The translations under genes and the position numbers were made by a program. The notes below the pieces were generated by a model. It saw only the letters and a list, made by a program, of their open reading frames with translations, did no database searches and was not told the DNA's origin. Shown in pieces: positions 30,836 through 43,800 of a DNA stretch of 64,000 nucleotides. The stretch is from NCBI GenBank assembly GCA_958510825.1, contig OY294047.1:53427365-53491364 (forward strand). The letters are read 5' to 3'. Origin of the DNA: Brachypterus glaber. Its lineage: Eukaryota > Arthropoda > Insecta > Coleoptera > Kateretidae. How positions within the stretch are numbered: position 1 is the first letter of the stretch; the number at the start of each line of letters is the position of its first letter.

Positions 30836-31683
30836 TACCGGGTGAGTTTTATTTATGTCCACCCCCAAAATTAAGAGTTATCTTCATTCGATAAAAACGA
30901 ATCTTGGGTGAGTTATATAATTTTACATTGGCTATAAAATGGCGGATTTAATTTTTTTGTTTCACTTCCGGTTTCGCCGGAAGTGGCATAAATATATTTT
31001 TTTTTTTATAAAGAACTTTCACTTTCGGGTTTAGACCGTGAAATGGCCGTGAAAGCTTAAAATATATTTTTTTTTTAACCGAACACCCTGTAATTTTTCA
31101 CATTTTTGAATTCAGCCGATAATTCTGTGTATAAAAACCTGACCGGTTTTTTTATTTGTATCGTATAAAAACGAGATACACATAATTTTCCTTGTTTATA
31201 CTTATTTAAACTTAAAAAAATAAAACTAATATTAAAAAAAAAATAAATAATTATGAGTGACAGCGAATTAAAGCTAAAAAAAACGTTTTTTTTGCCCCGA
31301 ACTCCTATTTTGAGTATTTTTTAGCTATTTTTCTTATACCTTTATGATGTACTTTAAATATTAAGTAAGTAAAAAGAAGGTAAATTATGTGAATCTCGTT
31401 TTTATACGATAAAAACGAAAACGAAAAAAAAAAAGTAATTGTTTTTTAATTTTTTTTTTATACATAGAAGTTTTGGCTGAATTCAAAAATGTAAAAAATA
31501 CAGGGTGTTCCATTCAAAAAAACATATTTATGCCACTTCCGGCGAAACCGGAAGTAAAACAAAAAAATTAATTCATCCATTTTATAGCCAATGTAAAATT
31601 ATAAAAATCACCCAAGTTTCGTTTTTATTGAATGAAGATTATTCTTAATTTTAGGGGTGGACATAAATAAAACTCACTCGGTA
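30836..31683. repeat. Foldback element downstream of Sugp1, arms of about 180 nt
   Basis: TGAGTTTTATTTATGTCCAC at 30,844 returns inverted at 31,677. Both arms carry the small palindrome CACTTCCGG..CCGGAAGTG. Flanking TATA fits a target duplication. Related: 55,375-55,808 and 5,520-5,700. It starts about 90 nt past the Sugp1 stop and contributes an AATAAA on the Sugp1 strand near 31,625. Confidence 0.88.
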
Positions 31684-31773
31684 TATCGCTGCGACTTTGA
31701 TGGTTGTATTTCTATCAGGGCCCAGGGCCCCTAAGGGTAATGATTATCACTAGCATCAAAATCACATATGGGG

Positions 31774-31800
31774 TTAGTAATATGGCCTTCTGGGGTTATT
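31774..31800 (-). CDS. Sugp1: Sugp1 terminal coding micro-exon (NNPRRPYY, stop)
   Basis: The previous exon ends at a GTAAGAATTC donor after RFRPNPL. The family normally ends RFRPNPLNNPRRPYY. Scanning onward, the minus strand has tttatttcag, then 24 nt encoding exactly NNPRRPYY, then TAA. The 1,144-nt intron between them holds a 575-bp MITE. The exact match to the conserved C-terminus makes this exon almost certain although it has only nine codons. Confidence 0.94.
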   Translation of the reverse strand, partial: NNPRRPYY

Positions 31801-34800
31801 CTGAAATAAATACATTTTTTTAAGAATGACGCAGAAAACTGTCTAAAATTGGTCTACAGTGAATAAAATTTGGCCTTTACAGCCTGTTCCAGAACTCGCG
31901 TACATAAATTTGAGGGTATATTAAAAACCCTCTGGAAAATATGAAAAAAAATTCAACAAAAATCCATCTTCAACACTAATTAAAAAGGAAGCTATTTAAT
32001 CTGACCAATCCTGTTGCTGATGTTAAATTACCTACAAATTAGTTTTTCCCTACTAATTAGTAACTATGGTTGTTGCATTTTATTTGTTGACGCGTGCATT
32101 GTTTGAGACTTTGAACTTTAGAATCTTTTTAGGTTATTATATTTTGACAAAACCGACAGAAGCTATCAAGCATTCTATTTTTATAGGGTCTTTTTGACAT
32201 TAATAAATATTTATGTCACATTAATCACCATGTCAACCTACAGAATATGTACCTGCAATAATTAAATTTGCTTCCATAGCTACAAGTTCAGCTTTTAAAG
32301 GTAATTTAACATCAGCAACAGTATTGGTCCACTTAAAGCGTTCTTATTTTTGAATTGAACGAAGATGGATTTTTTTTGAAATTTTTTTCATATTTTCCAG
32401 AGGGTTTTTAATATACCCTCAAATTTCTTTACGCGAGTTCTGGAACAGGCTGTATACCCTATAAAAAAATCGGATTCAAACAGATAGATTCGAATACAAT
32501 TTGAATACGCAAACGATAGATAATGTATTTGTTTTTGTCCGTAGCTTATTAAAATTAATCCGAAATAATCAGTCTCAATTCGTTTATCCATTTAAATCTG
32601 TATTTGCATATTCATTATAAATACTATCAATTCGTATATACGGATTGAGAGTGTTTATCCGTATTTGCAGATAGAATTTTAATCCTTATAAATCCGTATG
32701 TACATTTTGGTGGACAGATGGAGCCATAGAAAAAAATGTAAATAACATTTTTAAGTTTTCGTGTATATAGACAGACGGGCCGACAGACAGACAGAAAGAC
32801 AGACAAACAGAAAGACAAACATAATTTTTTTATTGCTTCTTTTGATGTTTCTCGAAGTTTCAAGTAAAAAATAATATGATTTAGGCAAAAAAAGATTTTT
32901 TTTCTACCACAATACTTTATGAGAAAGTAAAAAGGAATTCTTACCAACGGATTGGGCCTAAATCTGTATGCCAACATCATTCTTTTTCTGTATGTATCGT
33001 ATTCATCTTCTCCTTCCTCATTATGAGATGAAAGACCTAGTCCTTGAGTAGGGTCACGGTTTGCGGCCCTTTAATTAAAAAAAAATGTAAGTAACACAAC
33101 AGGTGGGTGCTCTTATTTGGCGCTTAGCTCATTTTGTTTTTGTTAAATTATTTTATATTGTTAATATACATTAAATAAAATTAAGTCCAGATTTACATAT
33201 TTTTTAAATGCTTTTTTCTATTTTGCGACTCTTATAAGCTCATAATCACACGCATTTTGCGTGTTCTTATAGGCCCATAAGAGGTCTGTACTTTTTGTTC
33301 TTTTGGGTTGGCAATAGACCTGGCCTATCGCTTGAAGTTTTTCGTGCAAATGTCAATATCCTTTAAAGTTGAATTTTCTACAAAATTTTGTGTTTAGGTT
33401 ATTTTTACCATGTTAAAATTGTTGCTTGGTTAATTGCAGTAAAAAAGAGACGAGATGACTATAAAATATATCAAAATATCATTTGTTCTTAGAATTTTAA
33501 ACAAGGTGTAAACTGTAATGCCAATCCAAAACAAAAATCCCTAAATCAGTCATCAATTTAAATGTAAGTTTTTTTAAATTTTAGAGCAAAATACAAAAAA
33601 TTGTATAAAGCACTCGTTTCATAACACTTTTTTAGCGCACTAGTACTTTAGAAAACGTATGTTATGAAACTAGTACTTTAATATATTATTTTAGCGTTTC
33701 TCACATTTATGGTCAAAATTTGTCAAATTTAGTGTTTTATGGGAAACTTTGGCGGATTTTCGGCACCTGAAATCTTTTGATCATTTTTAAATTTGGTACA
33801 TCGTTTTGTACACTCAAAAGGAACAAAATAAGATTCCAAGGATTTTAAAATTTCTACTGATACAAAAAGTACAGCCAATTTTCAACGATTTTTCACGATT
33901 TTTGCGTAATTTGACGATTTTAGAGGTCCAATTGGGACCCTTAGAGAAGTTTGATCACCCTCATATTTTCAGATACACCAGGAAATTTAAAAAAACAATA
34001 AAAAAAAGGTACACCCTAATGGCACATACATGTCATAGAAGCCCAAAGAAGCTTTTTAGTTCAAAAAATTGTGTTTATTCATTTTAAAATAGAGTGATTT
34101 TGAACTCGTGCTAGGGGCTCCAGAGATATTGAATAAAAAACCCATTTTTGGTATCCCCTTTAATAGGCCATAATCTTTAAGGATGGACGCGAGTTTTGGG
34201 ACGCCTTGTATAGACGGTATAGTCTGGTTAAAAGTAATTGACCTTTTCTTTTATGGAGAGGGGGCGGTGTTATTTTTGTTACTTACTTGTTAACGGGATC
34301 CACGATCCCGGCCCCGTGTTGTCCCAATCCCTGGCCCTCGGACCAGCCCAATTTTTGCAACATTTTGAAACCGATATTGTCCTCTTTGATTTTGAACTCT
34401 TTGTAGTCGCTGAAATTTGGTTGGCGGCCCTCTTTCGCCGCGTTCGTTTTTTCCATGAACCGCTTCAGTTCGTCGGGGGGCAAAAAATCACCAATGTGGT
34501 GTTTGCCTTCAGCCTGGCGATTCAGTTCCTGGGCCCAAAGCTGGGTTGCCACCATTTCCTGAAAAAAACATCATTTACATCGGCACAGTACTACTAAGAG
34601 TGCCGATGTATTGAAATCTTTGGCCATGTTTTTTTTTTTCATATTTCTCGACGTTTTACGGCTTCCCGAGTCGAAATAAGTAAAAACAAAATTTGCGTCC
34701 GTCCGTCTGTCTGTGTGTAAACTCGCCAACTCCATTTCTAAAAAAGATATTCGACAAGCGGTTTTTTGCATATCGTTTCTTATCGTATTCCGAAGAGCTG

Positions 34801-37800
34801 ATTAGATTTTGGGGGTAAACGATTGGGGGTAAGGGGGTAAAAAAAATATTTTTAGCGTTTTTTGTTTATAATTAAGGCAATTATTATTGTATTTGGTTAA
34901 TCTAGCACTTATATAAAAGATAATTTTAAATTGGTCAAAAAATGTTATAAACAACGTTTTCCTAAAACGCATTGTTTTCGAGATATTGGCGTTTAAAGCA
35001 GTAAAAGGTTTTTTTTAGCATATCTCACATATTTATAACCCGATTTCAAAAAATTATATTTTAAATAAAAGCTCTTTTTAAGCCCTATAAAAAATGTTAT
35101 ATACAGTTTTTTGCTAGAATATAATGTTTTAAAGATACAGAATTTAAAATCAAACAAAACACCTAGTAAAACACCTAGTTTGAAATTTGCAAACTAGATG
35201 GCTCTAATGTACAATAGTGCCGATGTTTTGACAGGGTGCTTGCAACGTTTCATCTAGTTTATAGTTGTATTTTTAACGTAAAAATTTTTTTTTGTTCTTC
35301 AGCTTTGTAGTGCAAACTGTCTCACCTTATCTCTTAATTTGTGCTCCCACGTCCCACCGTCCGTCTCCTCATCAGAGTCGTATTCATACTTATTCTTGCC
35401 CTGGGCCTGGAGCCGCTCCAGTTCCTCCCTTTTCTTCACCATGTCCTGGTAGAGCAAGCTGATTTTGTAGTGGTCTTCCGCCTTCTTCCACTCTTCCTCG
35501 CCCAGGTTCGTAGTGCCGAAAGTCGTCACTGCGTACTGGATCAGGGCCGGATCTTGTCGGGATAGTTTGGAAATCATGGGTTGGCCTGGAATCGGCATTA
35601 TTAGTACAGTGCGATTATAAAGTGCCGAACAGTTTGAAAAGAAAATACTCTTCGTTTGAAGCCACGCCTCTGTTAGAGTTGTGCGCGACAAGCCCATGTG
35701 ATGGCTACGTACAACAGCTCGGTGGCCAGTAAAACGCACACAGCTTTCTTGCATTTTACTCATCGCTAATGCCAGTTTTACATTAAAAAGTGTTCGGCAC
35801 TTTATAATCGCACGGTATACAGGGTGATCAATAACTGGCATGTCAAAATTTAAGAGGTGTCCGGAAATGAGCCCTAAGGGAGCTACGGCCCTTCGAAGAT
35901 GGGCATATTAAATGTGGAACAAAAAAAGCACCAATAAATTTTAATGCTGTAGGGTGATTCTTAATTTTAAACTAAGCAAAAAAGTATTCTTCAACAAAAC
36001 ACCTAAATTTAATATTAAAGGATAATAATAAATAAATAAATAAATACCTGGGTTCATTTGAAGGTTTGGCGGTAGAGTTAGCAAACCTGGAGGTTCCATT
36101 TTCGGTAACAGTACCTTAGGAGGTCCAATTGATGTGTCTTTTTCTCCCCATCTACTCTTTCTTTTGCGTTTTCCTGAATCCGAATTATCCTAAAAAAAAT
36201 AAAAGGGGCTAATAACTATTGTATTGTGCGATAGCTCGCTAGTTATGGTCGTATAACAATAAAATTTAATGTAAAAAGGATAAAATTCTATACTTTCATT
36301 TAGATCAAATTTAAATTAGCAAATCTGTAAATTAGAAAGGATATTATTTGGTAAAATAACGGTTTTTTTTTTAAATAAAGATTGAATCTAACTTGGCCAA
36401 AAATAAAATAGGATTAAATTATAATTTCTAGCATTATATATTGTATTTTTTCAGTTACCATTCTTTATTGTTTACTTAATTTTTTAAATATAACTACTTT
36501 TTACAATTTTTTTTTGTTTTTATATTTTATTTTTATTAGAAAGAATAGTAATTTGAAAACATGCTGTTTAGAACTAATACTTTTTCGTAAAGGAAAAACA
36601 TTAGAGGATTTTTCGATACAGAAAAGAAATAGTCAATAAATGAATTAGGCAATAAAGTTAATTATAAAATATGCATTTAGATACAACCCAGGTAGCAAGG
36701 GATGTCATATTACAAGAAATTAAAATCACTTTTGGGTGTATTTTTAAACTAAATCATAACATCACATAATATTGAAAAATAACATGTATTTAACATCACA
36801 TTTGCAACGTAACACGTGTGACGTGACAACCATGTTATTTAATAACAAATATTTAGCAACGCTGTGAATATATCGCATGTCACATATTAACGTGGCTTTC
36901 ACGTGAATGTCATGTTATTTTGCTTCTCACCGACGTTCGAAGCAAAAAAATCGATATAAGATGATGTTGATAGAGTAAATTATTATAAGGAAATTGTATA
37001 CACATTATACGATTTCCAATGGATAGGGGGCTCTGCCGGGCTTCTCAAGACCACGGACACGGATTAAAGGAATTTATTTATTTCGTATTTAGAATCTATC
37101 TGTTTCAATCTGTGATTGTTTCAATTACTGATTGATTTTAAATCCGATTTATTTTATAGGGTTATAGCGTTTTTAATGGTTTTAATTTAGAAAAAGCTAA
37201 TATCCTAAAATATTTAAATATTAAAGTACCAGTAACGGCATCCATAAGATATTAGATATAACAGGAATGAGGATTTATGATGTCACAAACACGTTATTTT
37301 CGGGATGTCATTGTGTGATGTTATTAGGGGCGGACTTAGGACATCCCCACCATGCTACATTCTTGTTAAATGAGACTACAATCTTAACATCACATGTCAC
37401 ATATTAACGTGACTTTCACGTGAATGTCATGTTATTTTGCTACCTGGGAATCTGCTCTTAGCAAAAAATAACATTAGTTAATTTAAAACCTCGTAAACTG
37501 ACGTCGCCCCAAAAAATATAGTCTGGTTGAGAATGAGGTTTTTTGTAAGCCTGTGTTATGGAACCCCTAAGCAAAATCTACCTGTTTATTTTCCCAATCC
37601 TGTTCCATCCCAACTCCTCCCCTGTAAGGCGTTCCAAACTCATGTTTAGCGTCAAACTCCTGTTTTACTCCAAACTCCTGAAAATGACACATTCCACTCC
37701 CAAAGCCAATTGGTGGGGGGCCTCCACATTCAAAACTCATGTCCCCATCGTCCAGGGTCATCATTTCCGGGTCGTATTTTTCCTCTTCTTTAATTTGCCG

Positions 37801-40800
37801 ATTTTCCGCGCTTTTGCCCAAATTTTCCTGCCGAATTTCCCTCTCGAACTGCTCAACCAGTTGCCTATATTGCCGATAGGCGGCCGAATCTCGACGATAC
37901 AGGAACCTATAATCAAGGCCAAAAACCACGTTGCCAGATTTTTATTCTTAAAGCTACGTTGCCATATCACCGAGTTTCAAGTTTATAGTTCTTTTGATTG
38001 AGAGCTTGATTTTTTAAATTTTTCTTGAAGCTAAATGTCGAAAAAGTGTGCCTTTTTTGGGGGAAGGGGGATTTACTTGTTAATTGTACTATTAGATGAA
38101 AGCCACTTTTATTAAAGAGGGACATAAAATATCAGCATTTGATTAAAAACAAAAAAAAACAATTTGATAAAAAAAGGTTAAATTAGGTAAACTGCAGTCT
38201 ACCAATATCACTGTGCGATGATTAGAAAATAGATTGATGGAATATTTAAACTTTTTAATTAATTTTAATAATAAATAAGGGCACTAGTGCCTTTTAAGCA
38301 TTTTGAATAAATTTTGTATCTTTATTTTTAATTAAATGACGATATGTCCCCAAAATACAAGGAGTATTAAAAACGTATCTTTTCTGCAAATATTTAGTAA
38401 CTAATTTTATCTAATTTTCTTGTTAAGGGTTATTCCGCGTCAACTGCTACCACAGCATCAAAAATTAAATATTATTATACAGGGTTATTCAGAAATAAGT
38501 TCGAGAAATTTAAGAGGTGATTCTACGTTAAAAAATATGAAAAAAAGCTTCTATAAAAGTTGGTCCGGAAATCAGTGCTAAGGGAGCTGCGACCCTTCGA
38601 AGATGGACATATTGAATGGGGAACAAAAAAAGCACCAATAAAATTTTAATGCTGCAGAGCGATTCTTCACTTCAACTAAGCAAAAAAGTATTCTTCAGCA
38701 AAAAAACTAAATTTAATATTAAAGGGGTTATAGCCTTTGATGTGTTTGGCTTGATGTGCCGTCATGTATCTTGTAAGCCAATGACGGTGTCGCATTCTTA
38801 TGTATTATGCTTGTTATGCGAGTCTCTGGATGTGCCTTAATTGATTATTAAATTTATAAGTATAATAAAACATGCAAAACGGTAAATGTAAGGATTAAGG
38901 TGTACAAACGTAACATACGTAACAACGGAATGACCCTTAACTAAATTTAGTTATAACACCGTTCATAATTTATTATTTAATATGGGTAAATTTACATTTT
39001 AAACGTCCCTATTGAAAATGACGGGTCCGCGCGGGTATAAATGGTGCACAAACCGGACTTCATCGGTTAAACTGCACGTGCTAATGTCCGGTTTGTGTAC
39101 CATTTAGACCCGCGCCGACCCGTCATTTTCAATAGGGTAGTAATACAAAAATTCACATATTAAATGTAGTAATAATAGTATATAAATAATACATTATGTA
39201 ATAATCCTTGTTTACTAAATACTTATCTTTTTTTAGCAAAACATCAAACAGTATAATTCAAAAAACTAAGAAAATATGAAAAAAAAAACTAAATTCTATT
39301 CTATTTCAATAACTTACTTTTAAACTGAAAGAAAAAGTAAGAGTGAACGATTTGTAGATCCATTTTTATTGATAAAATTTTTTTTTATTAATTTAATTAA
39401 TTTTTGACATTAGATTTTGTACAGAGCAAATATTTCCCAAAATTGCGTAATTTCCCAACTCACAAAAAGCTTTACCCCTAACGGAAAATTTTGACTAAAA
39501 AAAAGGTCTTTTCTTAGTGTTTTTTTTACCCCGTTTTTTTTCTATTCGCTGATGTTTTTTTGGGAAGAGGGTTGAAATTAATAATACTCAAACTATTTTC
39601 TTAAATCGTGACGTTTCGAGGGTGGTTTCCCTCGTCCTCAGACCTTTAATATGAGAAAAAAAAACAATATTAAAATTATATATATTATATTTGTTGGGTT
39701 AACCAAAAATCATTGAAAACTACTTACAAAAAATTAAACCCAGTTTGAATACACGTTAGAGACATACATATACACAATATAATAAATAAAACATTAATAA
39801 GGACTACACAATACTTTTAAAGTTATGTGTAATAAATAATATTGTTTTTTTTTTCTCATATTAAAGGTCTGAGGACAAGAGAAACCACCCTCGAAACGTC
39901 ACGATTTAAGGAAATAGTTTGAGTATTATTAATTTCAACCCAAAAAAACATCAACGAATAAAAAAAAGGTCCTCACATCTAAAAAAAAATCCCAACTAAA
40001 CAATTTACTGAACAATTTCCCAACTCTGCCTCTCAATTTTCCCAACTATACTGCCAATTTACGACATCTGCCACTCAGTTTTACCAACTGGACAGTGAGT
40101 GGACTTTCCCAACTCGACCATGGTGGGGGGTGGCGCCCCCCTCCTACTCTCCTGGACATATGTCTTGTGTCCCTACTTAAAACGGATAAATAAATGAAAA
40201 TCACTAGTGAGTGCACTCCGACGTTACACGAAATTAAAAACTTCATATAAAATTTAAAAAAATCAAATTGGATTAATAAACAGGCGTGCAAATTCTAACC
40301 ACGCCCACACCGTATCGTTCCCTCCCACTTCCTTCCTCTAAATAGGCAAAACCAAACTACTAATCGCTCTTCAAGATTAAATTTTTGGGACTTTTTGTTT
40401 GGATTTATTATTTTTAAGGGTGCGTTGGTAAATTTTAAAAATTTGCTGTAAAAAAAAATCGGTCAGGTTTATCATACCACAAGGTGGGATCTTGCGTTTT
40501 TCGCTGTCTGACGACCTCCTCGACACCTAGTCCGCACTCCGCCACCATGCGCCCCAAGGACGCCATCGCCTCGTATTCTGGAGTACCTGCGGGAAATACT
40601 TCGAACACACGTCACTAACACGCCCTGACAGGCCACTAGGGGGCGCTACGGTAACACGAGGAACGTTTATTCTTTATGGAGTAAGATAGATAATCTTTTT
40701 TCTACAACTGCCTTAGAATGTTAGTTAAATCTCACAAAAAAACTCTTACGGGTGACTGGGATGACTTCGGACGGTGTGGGTGGACACTTTTTCGATAAAC

Positions 40801-43800
40801 TCTCTCCACAACTTGTGCACATAACCCCACAACTTTTGCAGACGTGCTTTGGTTTAGAAAGTTTTGCGAAGAAGTGTCCGAAGTCACCCACACCGTCCGA
40901 AGTCGCCCCAGTTGACGGTATTGTATATAGCACATTCCGTGAGCGGATAACGGTATATGACACACCGTAAGGGTTTTATTTTTAGCTAAATCAACCAAAT
41001 AATACACAATTTACTATAAAATATTAAATTATATGAAAATTAAATTATTGGATGTAAGTTATTGTTCTTTATTAAAAATGTTGGTGATTATATAATTTAT
41101 ATAAAAATATGAATGTACAAAACTTCAGTCGTAGAAAAAATACTTTAAATATTTTAAATTCCTCACTTGTGGACCTCGCCCTTGTCGTGGCTCGTGTGGC
41201 AAACATCCACTCGTTCGGAATACGCATTATTCTACACTTGTTACAGAATATACTATTCTTTTCCCCTAATACTATGAATAAAATAATTTCCTCATATTAC
41301 CGTAGATTATGAAAAAGTTTAAGAATATGAAAACATAATATATTTTTGGCAGCTCCAACTATAATGAACCTAATAAAAAATATGTAGACCTGTAACTGTT
41401 TTAAAACTAAAATTTCGTTAATTTTGGAGTTAATATTCTAAAAAATTTATCCGCTGTGTTAATTATTATTTTAATGAAAATGAGGTTTAATTTTCATGAT
41501 GCTTTCTTAAAATATTTGTGTTTCTTCTTTTTTTTTGCTTGCCTTTTGGTAGGATCCAAACCCTTTTGAGTAACAACTCATATTTACCAAATATAATCCC
41601 AGAGTTTTAAGTAGGGAATCTGCAGTCCAAATTTGAAAACTTAAGCAAAGCGTTCTTGAGTTTTCCAGACAGAAAATTGTTGTTTTTTATAAAATAATCT
41701 TTTTATATATAAAAAGGTGAGAAACGTAAAAAGCAATAAAAAAATCTTTGGAGAAAATAATCATCTTACAAATATTTTAAGAAGGCACATTCATATTGGC
41801 ACGTACATTTAAAAACGCTTTACAATGTCACATTTTTTTTTTTTTCATTTATTTTCAAATTCATCGACGTTTTTAATTGTACACCAAATTTCTTACCCGT
41901 AAAAAAAGTATTTTTTAAAACGCGACAAACAATACACCAAACTTCCAATTACCTGCATTTAAATCCTTAAATCTGCCAGGACTGCTCAGGCCCGTATTTT
42001 GCCCAATCATCGGCTGACAATTCGCCGGGGGCGGTACATTCATCGGCGGCATTTGTGGAGGCGGCAGATTCATAAAATCCATCGGTGGGGGCGGCAAAAC
42101 CCCTGAATTCATCACCGTAGGGGGCGGACAACTGACGTTAACTGCAGGACAAGAAACGTTAACACCGCCCAAGTTCATCCCCGGGGGCGGCAGAATAGGC
42201 TGGGCCATCAAGGAAGGAATAGAGGCGGGGCTTGCTTGGACCACGCCCACCGGTAAAGTGACAGTAAACTGCTGAGGTTGATTTTGCGGTAAACTGTTCA
42301 CTAATATGTTCGTAGTAGCCGGTAAATTAATAATATTCGGTAATATGTTCGGTTGTACGATTTGCTGTTCGGTAATAATCGGTGGTGGCACGCATTTATT
42401 CGGAGGCGGTATGTTTTTAATAAAGTCCGGATCAGATATTCCATTATCGTCGTTTGGAGTAGGTATGTTTAGTAAATCCAGCGGTTTGGGGTTCGGAATT
42501 TCGTTCAATTGAATTGATGTTGGAGTTGGTATGTTTTGCACCTGAATAGGTGCCGGGGGCGGGATATTTAAAGCATTTAGAGGCTCCGGTTGGGGTATGT
42601 TTTGTACTTGTATAGGATTCGGAGGCGGGATAGAGCTTAATTCTACACAAGGCGGCGGAATATTGCTTAAATTCGATAGAGAACTAGCGGTTATACTGTT
42701 AATAGTGCTAGGGGGCGGCACAGGCAAAGCTGTAGCTCCGCCCACTGTTAAATTCGATTGAGTAATCATACCGCTAGATGTAACATTGAGCACTGTAGTA
42801 ACTGTGGTAGAATTAGGTTGGACCAATACCGTTTGTTGGGCGGGGTTTAGAACTAAAGGACCTTGTACTATCTGAGGGGGCGGGACATTGACCAAAACAG
42901 GCGGAGCCACGATCACAGACTCTGTAGTAACAGGGTACTGGATATTTTGTATAGTTTGAGGTGGAAGTATGTTTTTTAGGAGCGGTTGGCCGGTAGCATT
43001 TAGGCAGTTTATGTTTGAAATGGTTTGGGAAGCTTGAATGTCAAAACTGTTGTGATTAAGGGCGTTTTGGAAGGCGGTGCTTATGGTGATTTTGGGTTCA
43101 AAAGGCGGGGGACGGTCGAATCGGGAGACGCGTTGTTTTTGTTGCATTTTTGGCGAGTTGGCGCGACGAGGTTGCTGCTGTTGATTGGCCGACCACCGCT
43201 GCCTGTTGCCCCGATCATCCCTAAAAGAAAAACAGGTGTACAGCGTTTTGAAGCATTTAATTTTTTTTCAGTAACTTTTACAATTTATTTTTAAATAAGT
43301 TTGGACCTAAAGACATTACATTTTCTAGGTTAATATTTTAGGTAAATGTTAATTATAAAACAAGCCATGAAGATATGTAATGCTACGCATTTTATTATAT
43401 ACTATTCACAGTAAATGCTATATTGCATTTTCCCAAATACTTAATTAATCTTTTTCAAAAAAAAAAACAACAAAATTTTTACACTTAAAATAAAGATATT
43501 TTTGAAAAACGAAAAAATGTTGAAAAAGCAAAAAAAAATAACATTTCAAAAAAAGAACTGTTCTGTTTGGGCTTTTTTCAAAAACAATGTCGTCCGGTGG
43601 GCCAAAATAGTTTTATTTTGTTTTTAGATAAATAACACAGGTTTAAAAAAAGTCAGGACTATTTGACCGGACCATGGTATTCCTAGGTATTTTGGCGCCC
43701 TGTATCAGATCCCGGGGTCAGTTTTACCCCCATCACGTCAGGAAAACGAGATTTCAAGGTCATTTGGAGGTCAAAATGGTGATTTTTTGGGAGCAGCCCC

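Larger units (their letters stand above)
26849..31773. other. Between Sugp1 stop and Gld2 coding start: promoter side and repeats
   Basis: The Gld2 first exon and promoter should lie between 26,849 and about 28,130. From 28,140 on I see only AT-rich sequence and repeats: a MITE at 28,371-28,687, a repeat at 29,005-29,240, hairpins at 29,480-29,880 and a foldback at 30,836-31,683. No other coding sequence was recognised. Confidence 0.6.

Noticed and set aside
34238..34597. 119-codon plus-strand frame
   Set aside because: Exact antisense of the Sugp1 G-patch exon.
35586..35841. N-terminal extension of the open frame covering Sugp1 exon 35,326-35,585
   Set aside because: The extension is MITE sequence upstream of a valid acceptor AG.
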